Source: Plantibacter sp. PA-3-X8 (GTDB lineage: Bacteria; Actinomycetota; Actinomycetes; Actinomycetales; Microbacteriaceae). Taken from it: DNA of 64,000 bases. The notes under the pieces were generated by a model. It worked only from the letters and a program-made list of their open reading frames with translations. It had not been told where the DNA came from and did no database searches. Both the position numbers and the translations under genes were made by a program. Position 1 is the first letter of the stretch, and each line of letters opens with the position of its first letter. Below are positions 1 through 10,175 of the stretch, one piece after another. Where the stretch lies: NCBI RefSeq assembly GCF_003856975.1, contig NZ_CP033107.1, positions 1 to 64,000 on the forward strand, written 5' to 3'.

Positions 1-52
1 CAGACGCCCAAATCATCACCTGTCGCATCCGCATCCTCGAGGAGCCATCACC

Positions 53-1831
<1,779 letters not shown>

Positions 1832-1845
1832 CCACCTTCCGGTCC

Positions 1846-2597
1846 GTCCCCAACTCAGGACTCCCCCGGCGTGCCGCCCCAGCCCAGCCCCGACACACCG
1901 GACATCTCCTGAGTTGGGGACACCCCGACCGAGCACACCCACCCCTGTTCACAACTCAGGACACACCCGGCGCGCCACCCACCCCGCCCCGTCCCACACC
2001 CCAACACACCGCAACCATCCTGCATTGCGAACACCGTGACCACCGTCCCCAACTCAGGACTCCTCCGGCGCGCCGCCCCAACCCAGCCCCGTCACACCGG
2101 ACGTCTCCTGAGTTGGGGACACCCCACCGCCCACACCCACCCCTGTTCACAACTCAGGACCCACCCGGCGCGCCACCCACCCCAGCGCCCGCCCCGGGCC
2201 CGACACGCCGCAACCGTCCTGAACTGCGAACACCGCGACCACCGTCCCCAATTCAGGACTCCCCCGGCGCGCCGCCCCAACCCAGCCCCGACACACCGGA
2301 CGTCTCCTGAGTTGGGGACACCCCACCGCCCACGTTCACAACTCAGGACCCACCCGGCGCGCCACCCACCCAGCCCCGTCCCACACCCCAACACACCGCA
2401 CCCGTCCTGAAGTGCGAACACCTTGACCACCGTCCCCAACTCAGGACTCCCCCGGCGCGCCGCCCCAGCCCAGCCCCGACACACCGGACGTCTCCTGAGT
2501 TGGGGACACCCCACCGCCCACGTCCCCAACTCAGGACTCCTCCGGCGCGCCGCTCCAGCCCGGGTACGACACACCGGACGTCTCCTGAGTTGGGGAC
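1846..2597. repeat. Array of eight palindromic elements, two alternating subtypes
   Basis: This gene-free stretch of about 780 bases holds eight hairpin elements in the order A B A B A B A A. Type A has arms GTCCCCAACTCAGGA / TCCTGAGTTGGGGAC, total 76 bp: 1846-1921, 2045-2120, 2244-2319, 2432-2507 and 2522-2597. Type B has left arm GTTCACAACTCAGGA and right arm ending TGCGAAC, 86-87 bp: 1947-2032, 2145-2231 and 2334-2419. Cores are polar, with CCGGCGCGCC just inside the left arm. Gaps are 12-25 bp. It lies between two convergent genes, so it could also act as a two-way terminator. Single relatives occur at 18245, 33845, 34940, 41933 and, more diverged, at 14681, 14841 and 53513. Confidence 0.93.
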
Positions 2598-2611
2598 GAA
2601 ACCAGGGCGAG

Positions 2612-4099
2612 TCAGGCGAGGGCGGCGGCGAGCCAGGCGCGCAGCTCGGCCTGCATCGGCGCGGACCAGCTGTGCGGTTCGTCGTGGAAGGTGCCCGTGT
2701 AGGCCGAGCGCTCGCCACCGGACCGGTACCGCTCCGTGAGGATCGTGTGCGCATCACGCATGCCGGCCGGCTCGAAGAGTTCGTCGCGCTCGGCGTACTG
2801 GACGAGCAGCGGCAAGCGGGGGCGCAGGGATGCGAGCTCGGGCCAGTCACCGACCCGTGACAGTCCTGGTGAGAGGAACGACCACGAGTGCTGATCGGCG
2901 TGCCCGTCGAGCACACCGTCGAACGTCGACATCATCGCGACCACGCCCGCAGCACGGATCCGGTCGTCCATGGCTGCGAGCAGAACGGCCCGGGCACCGC
3001 CACCGGAGAGACCGACGCACGCGACGGCTCCGGAACGGACCCCGGGCGCGGCCGCGAGCTGGTCGAGCGCGATGAGGTCGTCGCGGAGGATGAGACCGGC
3101 GAGCGAGGTGCCCAGGACGCCCAGCTCCTTCGCGAGCTGCGGCTCGTTGGCCGTCGCGAGGAGCTCGGACCGCTGCCCGAGCGACACCGCCGCGACCTCC
3201 ATCCCGCGTCGGATCGACTCAGCCCGACGGCCGGCGAGCTGCAGGTCGACGGTCCGATGGAAACGTTCGGCGACGGCCTCGTCCGGGATCCGCCGGGATC
3301 CCCACCCGAACGCATCGTGGACGAGCACGGTGAACCCGTCCCGCGCGAGGTCGGACGCGACGGCGCGGCCTCCGTAGTAGCGGTCGCGGAACGCCTGCAA
3401 CTCCTCGCGCGTGACGGCCGAGGTGGCAGGGACACCACCGGGTCCGTCCGCGAGTTTCTCCCGCCCGACGCGCGTGAACCCACCGTGGTCATGCAGGGCC
3501 AGCGCACCCGGGAGCACGCCGGTCTCGCCGGCCGGCCGCAGGAGCCACGCCGACGTCGACGCGCCGAACCCGGTCGACCAGCGGAGTTCGACCCCGTCGA
3601 CGCCGTCGCGGGTCCAGCTGCCGAGCTCCTCGAACGGTTCGGGCTGCGCCGGTCGCGGGAGGACACCGAGGACCTCGGCGAGGCGCGTGCGCGTCCTGCC
3701 GAGCGACCGGTCGCCCGGGTTGCTCTGGTGCGGGGATGCGCGGAAGCGAGCGGCGAGCGCCCGCAGACGGGAGTCGCGCGCAGGTGAAGGTGTGACCGGT
3801 CGGGACCGCACCCCGACGGGCTCGGTGACCGGGACATGGTCCACGACCGGGACGTGGCTAGCGACCGGGACGCCGACCGGTACGGGACCGTCCCGCAAGG
3901 CAGCATCCGGGACCGGGACCGACCCTGTCCGGGACCGGACCTCGACAGGCTCGGCGACCGGGACGGACTCAGCGACCGGAACAGTCTCACCGGCCGGGAC
4001 GGACTCGGTGATCTGGGCGGGCTCGGTCACCGGCTCAGTGGCCGGGGTCGACCCGACGTCCGAGTCAGCGCCGGCGCTGGCATCCGGGCCGGAGCTCAC
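2612..4099 (-). CDS. Alpha/beta hydrolase (dienelactone hydrolase / acetyl-esterase-like)
   Basis: The roughly 380-residue C-terminal part is an alpha/beta hydrolase with nucleophile elbow GLSGGG, an acid in AERDELFEP and a histidine in HDEPHSW. It probably removes an acyl or similar group from an imported carbohydrate or aglycone. The GTG start overlaps the TGA of the upstream dehydrogenase (GTGA), so it is the last gene of the six-gene leftward operon; a longer reading frame runs upstream but lies inside that dehydrogenase. The first 110 or so residues are low-complexity, with recurring VPV-x-EPV motifs produced by degenerate copies of a dispersed DNA repeat. Fold is confident; substrate unknown. 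Confidence 0.8.
   Translation of the reverse strand: MSSGPDASAGADSDVGSTPATEPVTEPAQITESVPAGETVPVAESVPVAEPVEVRSRTGSVPVPDAALRDGPVPVGVPVASHVPVVDHVPVTEPVGVRSRPVTPSPARDSRLRALAARFRASPHQSNPGDRSLGRTRTRLAEVLGVLPRPAQPEPFEELGSWTRDGVDGVELRWSTGFGASTSAWLLRPAGETGVLPGALALHDHGGFTRVGREKLADGPGGVPATSAVTREELQAFRDRYYGGRAVASDLARDGFTVLVHDAFGWGSRRIPDEAVAERFHRTVDLQLAGRRAESIRRGMEVAAVSLGQRSELLATANEPQLAKELGVLGTSLAGLILRDDLIALDQLAAAPGVRSGAVACVGLSGGGARAVLLAAMDDRIRAAGVVAMMSTFDGVLDGHADQHSWSFLSPGLSRVGDWPELASLRPRLPLLVQYAERDELFEPAGMRDAHTILTERYRSGGERSAYTGTFHDEPHSWSAPMQAELRAWLAAALA
3800..4060 (-). repeat. Degenerate dispersed-repeat tract inside the hydrolase gene
   Basis: Roughly 20-bp units built on CGACCGGGACGG and CTCGACAGGCTCGGCGACCGG run through the 5' part of the hydrolase gene. 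They resemble the intergenic repeat TCGACAAGCTCAGGGACCGG seen at 6508 and 54800. Translated on the minus strand they give the Pro-Val-Glu-rich tail. Confidence 0.6.
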
Positions 4100-5457
4100 G
4101 GCGCGATCGTCGCGACCGGACGCCCGGTCAGCAGCGACTCGTTCCCGGCGATGCCCACCGAGATCGCGCGCACGCCGTCGTCGTAGCCGGCGGGCCGTCC
4201 CAGTTCGTCCTCGGTGACGCGGTCGAAGAGGTGCCGCAGCAGGAATGCGTCGCCGCCGCCGTGTCCGCCGACGCCCTGGGGGATCTCGATCTCCCGGGCC
4301 TCCTCCCAGTGGCGTTGCAGCACGAGGCGTTCCCCGCGCGAGCGCACCGGCGCGACGGACGCGGCGCCGTCCGCGGTCTCGCCGTCGCCGCTCAGGCTCG
4401 GGTCGAGGACGACGCGCCCGTCGGCCCCCACGAGCACGGCGGCGCGCTCCACGACCTCGAGCTCGACCCTGCCCTCCGTCCCGTTGATGGCGACGCGATA
4501 CCCCTCCCACGGTGCGTGGGCGTTCAGGGAGTAGCTGAGCGAGGCGCCGCCGTCGTACTCGACGAGGACGGACAGGTTGTCCTCGATGTCGATCCCGGGC
4601 GAGAAGACGTCGCGGTCGCGCAGGTACCCGTCGTGCTGCTCGGCCCGCAGGTAGAGCGACTCGAGCCGCGGGTCGTCACGGAGGTCGAGGGCGAACGGGT
4701 CGTTCGAGCGCCCGCGAGCCGCCGCCTCGGCGTCGTCCGGCACCGATCCACGCCCGGGACGCCCCGCGAGCCCGCGCTCGGCCGCGTTGGCGTCACCGTA
4801 GAAGCGGAGTCCTCCGGTGGCGTAGACGGAGGCCGGCCGAGCCCCGATCCACCAGTTGACGAGGTCGAAGTGGTGCGACGCCTTGTGGATGAGGAGCCCG
4901 CCGGAGTGCTCCTTCTCGCGGTGCCAGCGACGGAAGTAGTCGGCGCCGTGCACGGTGTCGAGCACCCACTCGAAGTGCACGCTCGTCACCCGTCCGATCC
5001 CACCGTCCTGCACGATGCGGCGCAGCTCCGAGTTCCGCGGGCTGTAGCGGTAGTTGAAGGTCGTCACGACGTTCCGGCCGCTCTCGGCGACGGCCGCTGC
5101 AATGCGCTCCACGCCCTCCCGGTCGATGGTGAGCGGCTTCTCGACGACGACGTCGGCACCGGCGAGGAGCGCGCGTGAGACGATCTCGGCGTGCGTGAAG
5201 TCGGGGGTCGTCACGATCACCCGGTCGACGCGCTGCTCGGCGATGAGCCGCTCGACGTCGTCAGGGCCGTATCGGGCCGGCAGCGCGACACCCTGCTCGG
5301 CGAGGACCGCCTCGTAGTGGTCGAGCCGGCCGGGGTTGCTGTCGCTCCAGGCGACGAGCTCGGCGACGTCGGCGTGCGGGCCGACGATGGCGTCGAGGTA
5401 CATCTGCGAGCGGTGTCCGGTGCCGATGAGGGCGTAGCGTTCGCGGGTCGTGGTCAT
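4096..5457 (-). CDS. Gfo/Idh/MocA family sugar dehydrogenase
   Basis: This 453-residue protein has an N-terminal Rossmann fold (ALIGTGHRSQMY) and the family EKP motif in VVEKPLT, which carries the lysine near the nicotinamide. The C-terminal alpha/beta substrate domain has a His-rich stretch (HKASHHFD). Such enzymes oxidise or reduce a sugar or cyclitol hydroxyl with NAD(P)(H). It overlaps the upstream DUF6807 gene by 4 bp and the downstream hydrolase by 4 bp, so the three are probably translationally coupled. It differs in sequence from the dehydrogenase at 10176 in the same regulon, which suggests two redox steps on one sugar. Substrate unknown. Confidence 0.88.
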   Translation of the reverse strand: MTTTRERYALIGTGHRSQMYLDAIVGPHADVAELVAWSDSNPGRLDHYEAVLAEQGVALPARYGPDDVERLIAEQRVDRVIVTTPDFTHAEIVSRALLAGADVVVEKPLTIDREGVERIAAAVAESGRNVVTTFNYRYSPRNSELRRIVQDGGIGRVTSVHFEWVLDTVHGADYFRRWHREKEHSGGLLIHKASHHFDLVNWWIGARPASVYATGGLRFYGDANAAERGLAGRPGRGSVPDDAEAAARGRSNDPFALDLRDDPRLESLYLRAEQHDGYLRDRDVFSPGIDIEDNLSVLVEYDGGASLSYSLNAHAPWEGYRVAINGTEGRVELEVVERAAVLVGADGRVVLDPSLSGDGETADGAASVAPVRSRGERLVLQRHWEEAREIEIPQGVGGHGGGDAFLLRHLFDRVTEDELGRPAGYDDGVRAISVGIAGNESLLTGRPVATIAP

Positions 5458-6464
5458 GCGTGTGGGTCCTTCCGGGTCGGTGCGGCGGGCGCTGTGGTCG
5501 GCGCGCTGTCGTGGTGATCGGCACGGCCAGAACGCGCCCGTTCGAGCGCGTCTCGACCTGATGCGGCGAGCGCCGCGGCCCGGCCGTCCCCGGCTGCACC
5601 GTCGGCGACGACGACGGCGTAGCGGAACTCGAGGGTCTCGCCGACTCCGAAGGGCAGTTCCTCACTGAAGAACGGGGCCGGGCAGAGACCGGCGAACTCC
5701 TCGGTGCGCGCGAACCACTGCGGTGGGTGCGCGGGGTTCCGCTCGTCGTCGACGATGACGATGCTCGACGCCGCGGCCGTACCGTCGTGGAGGCCGGTGA
5801 ACCCCATCCACGCGTGGCGGGTGCCGCGGAGCTCCTCACCGCCACTCCCGTCGGGGGTGTGGAGGGTGCCGCCGGTGAAGGATCGCGGGCCGCGCCAGAA
5901 GAGCCCGCCGTAGCCGGCGTTCTCCCGCCCCTTCGTCGTGGGCGATCCGATCGACAGGTCCCGGCCGGAGACGTTGCGCATCCGGGTCTCGAAGGTCAGC
6001 GTCCAGTCGCCGGCGGCCGGTCGCACGGTGAGTGCGCGCTCCTCGCCGACGAGGTGCCGACCGTCCTCCGTGATCCACGCGAGCGTGTGCGCGAACCGCA
6101 CCTCGCCCGGGTCGGCACGGGCGTCCGTGACCGCGACGTGCTCGGAGCGGCCGTTGTTCGCGAGTTGTTCGTAGGCGGTCCCGGTGAAGGTCGGGCCGCC
6201 CCAGAAGTTGTCGTCGCCGACGTGCGGGAGGGCCCAGGCGATCCCGGTGTGCCAGACGTGGTCGTGCGGTCGGGTCAGCGTCACGAGTGCGCCACCGGCC
6301 GTCCGCACCGGATGGAGGTACGGCTTCGGCGACTCGCGCTGGACCGTGTCCGGACGGTAGGTGTACCGCAGGATGTCGATCCCGTCGAGGTGCACGGCGA
6401 TGGCCGAACCGACCTCGTGCGTCAGCGCGAGACCGGTCGGACGGGGGCGGTGGTCGGTGGTCAC
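5454..6464 (-). CDS. DUF6807 (PmoA-like) family protein
   Basis: A 336-residue cytoplasmic protein without signal peptide or membrane segment, full length for the family labelled DUF6807 or PmoA-like; the PmoA label does not imply methane oxidation. Recognisable segments are RPHDHVWHTG near residue 67, DDNFWGGPTF, and SPTTKGRENAGYGGLFWRGPRSF. The conserved histidines and aromatic residues suggest carbohydrate binding. These genes often travel with Gfo/Idh/MocA dehydrogenases and sugar ABC transporters, as here. It sits between the binding-protein gene and the dehydrogenase, overlapping the latter by 4 bp. Biochemical role not known to me. Confidence 0.75.
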   Translation of the reverse strand: MTTDHRPRPTGLALTHEVGSAIAVHLDGIDILRYTYRPDTVQRESPKPYLHPVRTAGGALVTLTRPHDHVWHTGIAWALPHVGDDNFWGGPTFTGTAYEQLANNGRSEHVAVTDARADPGEVRFAHTLAWITEDGRHLVGEERALTVRPAAGDWTLTFETRMRNVSGRDLSIGSPTTKGRENAGYGGLFWRGPRSFTGGTLHTPDGSGGEELRGTRHAWMGFTGLHDGTAAASSIVIVDDERNPAHPPQWFARTEEFAGLCPAPFFSEELPFGVGETLEFRYAVVVADGAAGDGRAAALAASGRDALERARSGRADHHDSAPTTAPAAPTRKDPHA

Positions 6465-6507
6465 GGGATCCCCTCGGATGAAGCGGTGGTGGAGCTGCCG
6501 ATCGACC

Positions 6508-6537
6508 GGCTCAGGGACCGAAGCGGTTCCCTGAGCC
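6508..6537. repeat. Intercistronic hairpin of the CTCAGGGACCGG repeat family
   Basis: GGCTCAGGGA (6508-6517) pairs with TCCCTGAGCC (6528-6537) and runs on into CTGTCGAAGGG. It lies in the 94-base gap between the binding-protein stop and the DUF6807 start in the leftward operon. It could stabilise or partly terminate the transcript between the transport and enzyme genes. Confidence 0.8.
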
Positions 6538-6558
6538 TGTCGAAGGGCTGTGGCCGGA

Positions 6559-7872
6559 TCAGCCGGCTGCGACGGCGGCCTTGAGGTCCTTGATGAACCC
6601 CTCGGCGGCCTGGTCGGGCGTGTTCTTCCCGAAGAGGACCTGCTCGGTGTACTGCTTCACGAGCGCCTCGATCGCGCTGCCACCGGCGGGCGTGACGGTC
6701 GGCGGCTCACCGATGTCGTCGGCGAGCCCGTCGAGGAACTCGACGACCGCCTGGTCGGTCTCGGCCAGCTTCGGCGTGATGTATTCGCGGATCTTCGTGT
6801 TGGCCGGGACGCCGCGCTCGGTGAGGAGCGAGTCGGCCGCGGTCTCGCTGTTGGCGAGGAAGTCGATGAACAGCGCCGCCTCGGCGGGGTGCTCGGTCCG
6901 GGCGGACGCCGACCAGTACATCGACGGCTTGTAGTAGGCGGAACCATCGGCGCCGCCGTCCACCGTCGGCACCCGCAGGAGCTCGAGCGGCGAACCGCTC
7001 GCCTCGGTCAGGGCCGTCAGCTGGCTGTTCCACCAGGGGGCGAACGCGGCCGAGTTGGTCGCGGTGAAGGACTCGGCGAGCCCACCGGCCTGCTTCTCGA
7101 TGATCGCGGAGGGCGACGGCGTCGCTCCCGCGTTCACGAGGTCGAGGAGGTAGGTCCACCAGGAGGACAGGGTCTCCGGCTTGATGGACACCTCGCCCTT
7201 GTCGTTGTACAGCTCGTCGCCGTGCTGACGGGCCCAGTTGTTCAGGCCGCCGTCCTCGAAGCCGAAGGGCTGGAAGCCGTAGATCGATCCGCCACCGGCT
7301 GCCGAGACCTGCTCGCTCAGCTCGGTGAAGTCGTCCCACGTCCAGGTCTCGTCGTCGGGCATCTCGATGCCGGCCGAAGCGAGGAGGTCGGGGTTCACGA
7401 CGAAGGAGTAGCTCGTGATGCCCGAGGGGACGCCGTAGAGCGAGTCGTTGACCGTGCCGGACGTCAGCGTCTCCTTGGGGAAGTCGCCGAGGTCGAGCTG
7501 GTCGGTGACCGTGTTCAGGTCGAGGAGCGCGCCCCGGTCGCCGTAGGTGGCGATGTACTTCTCGTCCATCTGGATGATGTCGGGGGTGTCGTTCGCCGCC
7601 GTCTCGGTGGCGAGCTTGTCCCAGTAGCCGGCCCAGTCCGTGAACTGCGGCTCGATGGTGATGTTCGGATACTCCTTCTCGAAGGCCGCGATGACCTCCT
7701 GGGTGGCCGCCGTGCGGGCGTCGTTGCCCCACCAGGTGAAGCGGAGGGTGACGGGCTCGTCGGACAGTTCGGTGGCGGCGTCGCCCCCGGCGCTGCAGCC
7801 GGCGAGGAGGAGGGCTGCGACGGCTCCCGTCGCGATGAAGCCGGCGGCTCTGCCGTGCTTGCTGATGCTCAT
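6559..7872 (-). CDS. ABC sugar-binding lipoprotein
   Basis: This 437-residue extracellular solute-binding protein has a lipoprotein signal: a hydrophobic run ending in lipobox LLLAGC at about residue 25, so the mature protein would be tethered outside the membrane. The remainder is a typical family 1 sugar-binding protein with the early motif LRFTWWGND. It should deliver a mono- or oligosaccharide to the two permeases encoded just upstream in the operon. As usual for this transporter class no ATPase gene is present, so a shared MsmK/MsiK-type ATPase elsewhere would energise it. Ligand not predictable from sequence. Confidence 0.92.
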   Translation of the reverse strand: MSISKHGRAAGFIATGAVAALLLAGCSAGGDAATELSDEPVTLRFTWWGNDARTAATQEVIAAFEKEYPNITIEPQFTDWAGYWDKLATETAANDTPDIIQMDEKYIATYGDRGALLDLNTVTDQLDLGDFPKETLTSGTVNDSLYGVPSGITSYSFVVNPDLLASAGIEMPDDETWTWDDFTELSEQVSAAGGGSIYGFQPFGFEDGGLNNWARQHGDELYNDKGEVSIKPETLSSWWTYLLDLVNAGATPSPSAIIEKQAGGLAESFTATNSAAFAPWWNSQLTALTEASGSPLELLRVPTVDGGADGSAYYKPSMYWSASARTEHPAEAALFIDFLANSETAADSLLTERGVPANTKIREYITPKLAETDQAVVEFLDGLADDIGEPPTVTPAGGSAIEALVKQYTEQVLFGKNTPDQAAEGFIKDLKAAVAAG

Positions 7873-7989
7873 GCTGTTCCCTTTCGAATCGATCGATCCG
7901 GATCCGGAGCTGCTGGATCCGGTGGTGCTGGGTCTGGTGCTGGTGGTCTGGTGCGGGTGCTGCGGTGGTGCTGGTCGGTGGGTCGGGCC

Positions 7990-8916
7990 TCACTTGCCGC
8001 CGGTCGTCGCGATGCCCTTCAACAGGAACCGCTGACCGAACAGGAAGACGAGGAAGATCGGCAGGAGCGAGACGACACTCATGGCGAACATCGGCCCCCA
8101 TGAGGTGGAGGATTGCGCGTCCATGAACGCCCGGAGGGCGAGCGGCACCGTGTACATCTCCGGTTTCGTCAGGTACAGGAGCTGACTGAAGAAGTCGTTC
8201 CAGGTCCAGATGAAGGTGAAGATGGCGGTCGTCGCGAGCGCCGGCACCATGAGCGGCAGGATGATGACCCCGAAGATGCGGGGGTGGCCGCAGCCGTCGA
8301 TGCGTGCCGCCTCGTCGAGTTCCTTCGGGATGCCGCGGATGAACTGCACCATGAGGAAGACGAAGAAGGCGTCGGTGGCGAGGATCTTCGGCAGGATCAG
8401 CGGCAGGTACGTGTTCACGAAGCCGAGCTGGGAGAACATGATGTACTGCGGCACGATGATGACGTGGATCGGCAGCATGAGCGTCATGAGCATCGCCGCG
8501 AACCACCAGCGCTTGCCGCTGAACTTCAGACGGGCGAAGGCGTAGGCGGCCATCGAGCAGGACACGAGGTTGCCGACGATGCAGCCGAGGACGATGAGCA
8601 CGGAGTTCAGCAGGAACACGTGGAACGGCTCGGAGAGGGTGTTCCAGCCCTCGCTGTAGTTGCTCACCTCGAAGCTGTCGAGGACGATGCCGGGGTTCCG
8701 GAAGATCTCCTCCGTCGGGCGGAGCGAGGAGACGACGAGCCAGATCACCGGGTAGAGCATGATGAAGCCGACGAGGATCAGGCCGATGTGCTTCAGGACC
8801 GACTTCCAGGGCGACCACCCACGAGCCCGGCGGTACTGGCGTTCGGCCTCCTTGGCCTCGCGACTGCGGTTCTTGCTGTCCGTCGTGATGGACCGTGTGG
8901 TCAGCGTGTCAGTCAT
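7990..8916 (-). CDS. Carbohydrate ABC transporter permease (MalG type)
   Basis: A 308-residue inner-membrane permease with about six helices and the EAA-loop motif EAARIDGCG near residue 210, where the ATPase docks. The start overlaps the end of the upstream permease gene by 8 bp, so the two subunits are probably made in fixed ratio. It forms the translocation channel with the 8909-9865 product and takes substrate from the lipoprotein encoded downstream. The 117-base gap to that gene has no terminator but contains repeated GGTGCTG-like runs. Confidence 0.92.
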   Translation of the reverse strand: MTDTLTTRSITTDSKNRSREAKEAERQYRRARGWSPWKSVLKHIGLILVGFIMLYPVIWLVVSSLRPTEEIFRNPGIVLDSFEVSNYSEGWNTLSEPFHVFLLNSVLIVLGCIVGNLVSCSMAAYAFARLKFSGKRWWFAAMLMTLMLPIHVIIVPQYIMFSQLGFVNTYLPLILPKILATDAFFVFLMVQFIRGIPKELDEAARIDGCGHPRIFGVIILPLMVPALATTAIFTFIWTWNDFFSQLLYLTKPEMYTVPLALRAFMDAQSSTSWGPMFAMSVVSLLPIFLVFLFGQRFLLKGIATTGGK

Positions 8917-9865
8917 CGTAGTTCACCCAGTATTTCGAGGCCCAGAAGTTGATCGCGGTGAAGACTCCGATGATGAGGAGCAGGAACCAGGCCATGGCCG
9001 AGGCGTAGCCCATGTCGAAGTTCGAGAAGCCGCGGTTGTAGAGGTACAGCGTGTAGAAGAGCGTCGAGTCGGCCGGGCCGCCCGTTCCGCCCGACACGAT
9101 GAAGGCCTGCGTGAAGGCCTGGAACGCGTGGATGATCTGCAGCACGAGGTTGAAGAAGATGATCGGGGTGAGCAGCGGCAGGGTGATCTTGGTGAAGCGC
9201 TGCCACTTCGTCGCGCCGTCCATCTGCGCCGCCTCGTGGTACATGACGGGGATCTGGCGGAGACCGGCGAGGAAGATCACCATCGGTGCGCCGAAGGTCC
9301 ACACGTTGAGCGTGATGAGCGTGGAGAGGGCGGTCGACGGGTCGGCGATCCAGCTGCGTCCCTCGATCCCGAAGATCGCGATGAACTGGTTCACGAGGCC
9401 TTCGCCGCCGAACACCTGCTTCCACAGCACCGCGATGGCGACGGAGGAGCCGAGGAGCGACGGCAGGTAGTACACGGACCGGTAGATCGCGAGGCCACGG
9501 AGACCGCGGTCGAGCAGGGCGGCCAGGGCCAGTGCCGCGGCGAGCTGGAGCGGCACCGACACGAAGACGTACACGAACGTGACACCGAGCGAGTTGTGGA
9601 GCCGCTCATCGCCCATCATGCGGATGAAGTTGTCGAGGCCGATGAACTTCGGCGCCTGCAGCAGGTTGTACTTCGTGAAGGACAGCGCGAGCGAGGCGAC
9701 CATCGGACCGACGGTGATGACGGCGAGTCCGATGAGCCACGGGAGGAGGAACAGGTAGGCGGCCTTGTTGTCGCGGCGGTTGTCCTTCTTGATGAAGGCC
9801 TTCTCGGCCGCCGTCTGCGGGCGCTTGCCGGCGCTGAGCTTGCGGAGCTCGCCGAGCGCGCTCAC
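8909..9865 (-). CDS. Carbohydrate ABC transporter permease (MalF type)
   Basis: First structural gene of the leftward operon: a 318-residue permease with about six transmembrane helices and EAA-loop motif EAAQMDGA. I chose the GTG at 9865 because GAGGGG precedes it by about 7 bases; a longer in-frame extension to 9985 has no ribosome site and would run into the operator. The start codon overlaps the stop of an 18-codon leader ORF (GTGA), so its translation may depend on that leader. It pairs with the 7990-8916 permease. A LacI-type operator and a TTGCAT-N18-TAGAAC promoter lie upstream. Confidence 0.88.
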   Translation of the reverse strand: MSALGELRKLSAGKRPQTAAEKAFIKKDNRRDNKAAYLFLLPWLIGLAVITVGPMVASLALSFTKYNLLQAPKFIGLDNFIRMMGDERLHNSLGVTFVYVFVSVPLQLAAALALAALLDRGLRGLAIYRSVYYLPSLLGSSVAIAVLWKQVFGGEGLVNQFIAIFGIEGRSWIADPSTALSTLITLNVWTFGAPMVIFLAGLRQIPVMYHEAAQMDGATKWQRFTKITLPLLTPIIFFNLVLQIIHAFQAFTQAFIVSGGTGGPADSTLFYTLYLYNRGFSNFDMGYASAMAWFLLLIIGVFTAINFWASKYWVNYDD

Positions 9866-9918
9866 CGAACACCCCTCGCGAGTGTCGTCCTGGGCGCTCC
9901 TGGAGTTGCACGGACCAC
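9862..9918 (-). CDS. Possible 18-codon leader peptide ORF of the ABC operon
   Basis: GTG at 9918 sits six bases after AAGGAGG (9925-9931), the best Shine-Dalgarno in this region. The frame reads MVRATPGAPRTTLARGVR and then stops with a TGA that overlaps the GTG of the permease. This is the layout of a coupled leader peptide. Alternatively a one- or two-base sequencing error separates a longer permease N-terminus from its true start. No codon runs suggest classical amino-acid attenuation, although four arginines are present. Confidence 0.5.
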   Translation of the reverse strand: MVRATPGAPRTTLARGVR

Positions 9919-9953
9919 GTCGGACCTCCTTGTCGATCGTCGTTGATGACTTC

Positions 9954-9971
9954 CCGGAAAGCGTTTCCCGG
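9954..9971. promoter_or_regulatory. LacI-type operator of the leftward ABC operon
   Basis: CCGGAAAGCGTTTCCCGG is a near-palindrome of the AAACGCTTT class bound by LacI/CcpA-family proteins. It lies about 15-30 bases downstream of the start site predicted from -35 TTGCAT (10010-10015) and -10 TAGAAC (9986-9991), minus strand, so bound repressor would block elongation or initiation. Confidence 0.75.
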
Positions 9972-10110
9972 CTGAGCTGCATCAAGTTCTATCACGGCCC
10001 CGTCGGACGATGCAACGATTCAATCCGCATCCGTGTCCGATCTGTGATCACCTGCGACCGAATCGGTTCGAACGCTTGCCTTGACCGCGCGCGCCGTTCT
10101 ACAGTGACCC

Positions 10111-10126
10111 GGTAAACGCTTTCCGG
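10111..10126. promoter_or_regulatory. LacI-type operator of the rightward sugar-enzyme operon
   Basis: GGTAAACGCTTTCCGG matches the operator at 9954 in its AAACGCTTTCC core. A possible promoter (TTGCCT 10076-10081, 18 bp, TACAGT 10100-10105) ends just before it. The repressor encoded at 13593 is the obvious candidate to bind both sites. The rest of the 310-base divergent gap (9866-10175) holds the leader ORF, the two promoters and nothing else I can identify. Confidence 0.72.
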
Positions 10127-10175
10127 ATGGCCCGCGGCCGCCGGGACCGGAACACGAACCAGAGGAAGAGCCACC

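Noticed and set aside
1846..2597. CRISPR array
   Set aside because: The repeats alternate between two palindromic types, the elements are 76-87 bp with gaps of only 12-25 bp, cores are similar rather than unique, and there are no cas genes.
4100..4510. Upstream extension of the hydrolase (Arg-rich)
   Set aside because: It lies wholly inside the Gfo/Idh/MocA gene on the same strand in another frame; composition is that of a frame shadow, and the GTGA overlap at 4096-4099 gives a better start.
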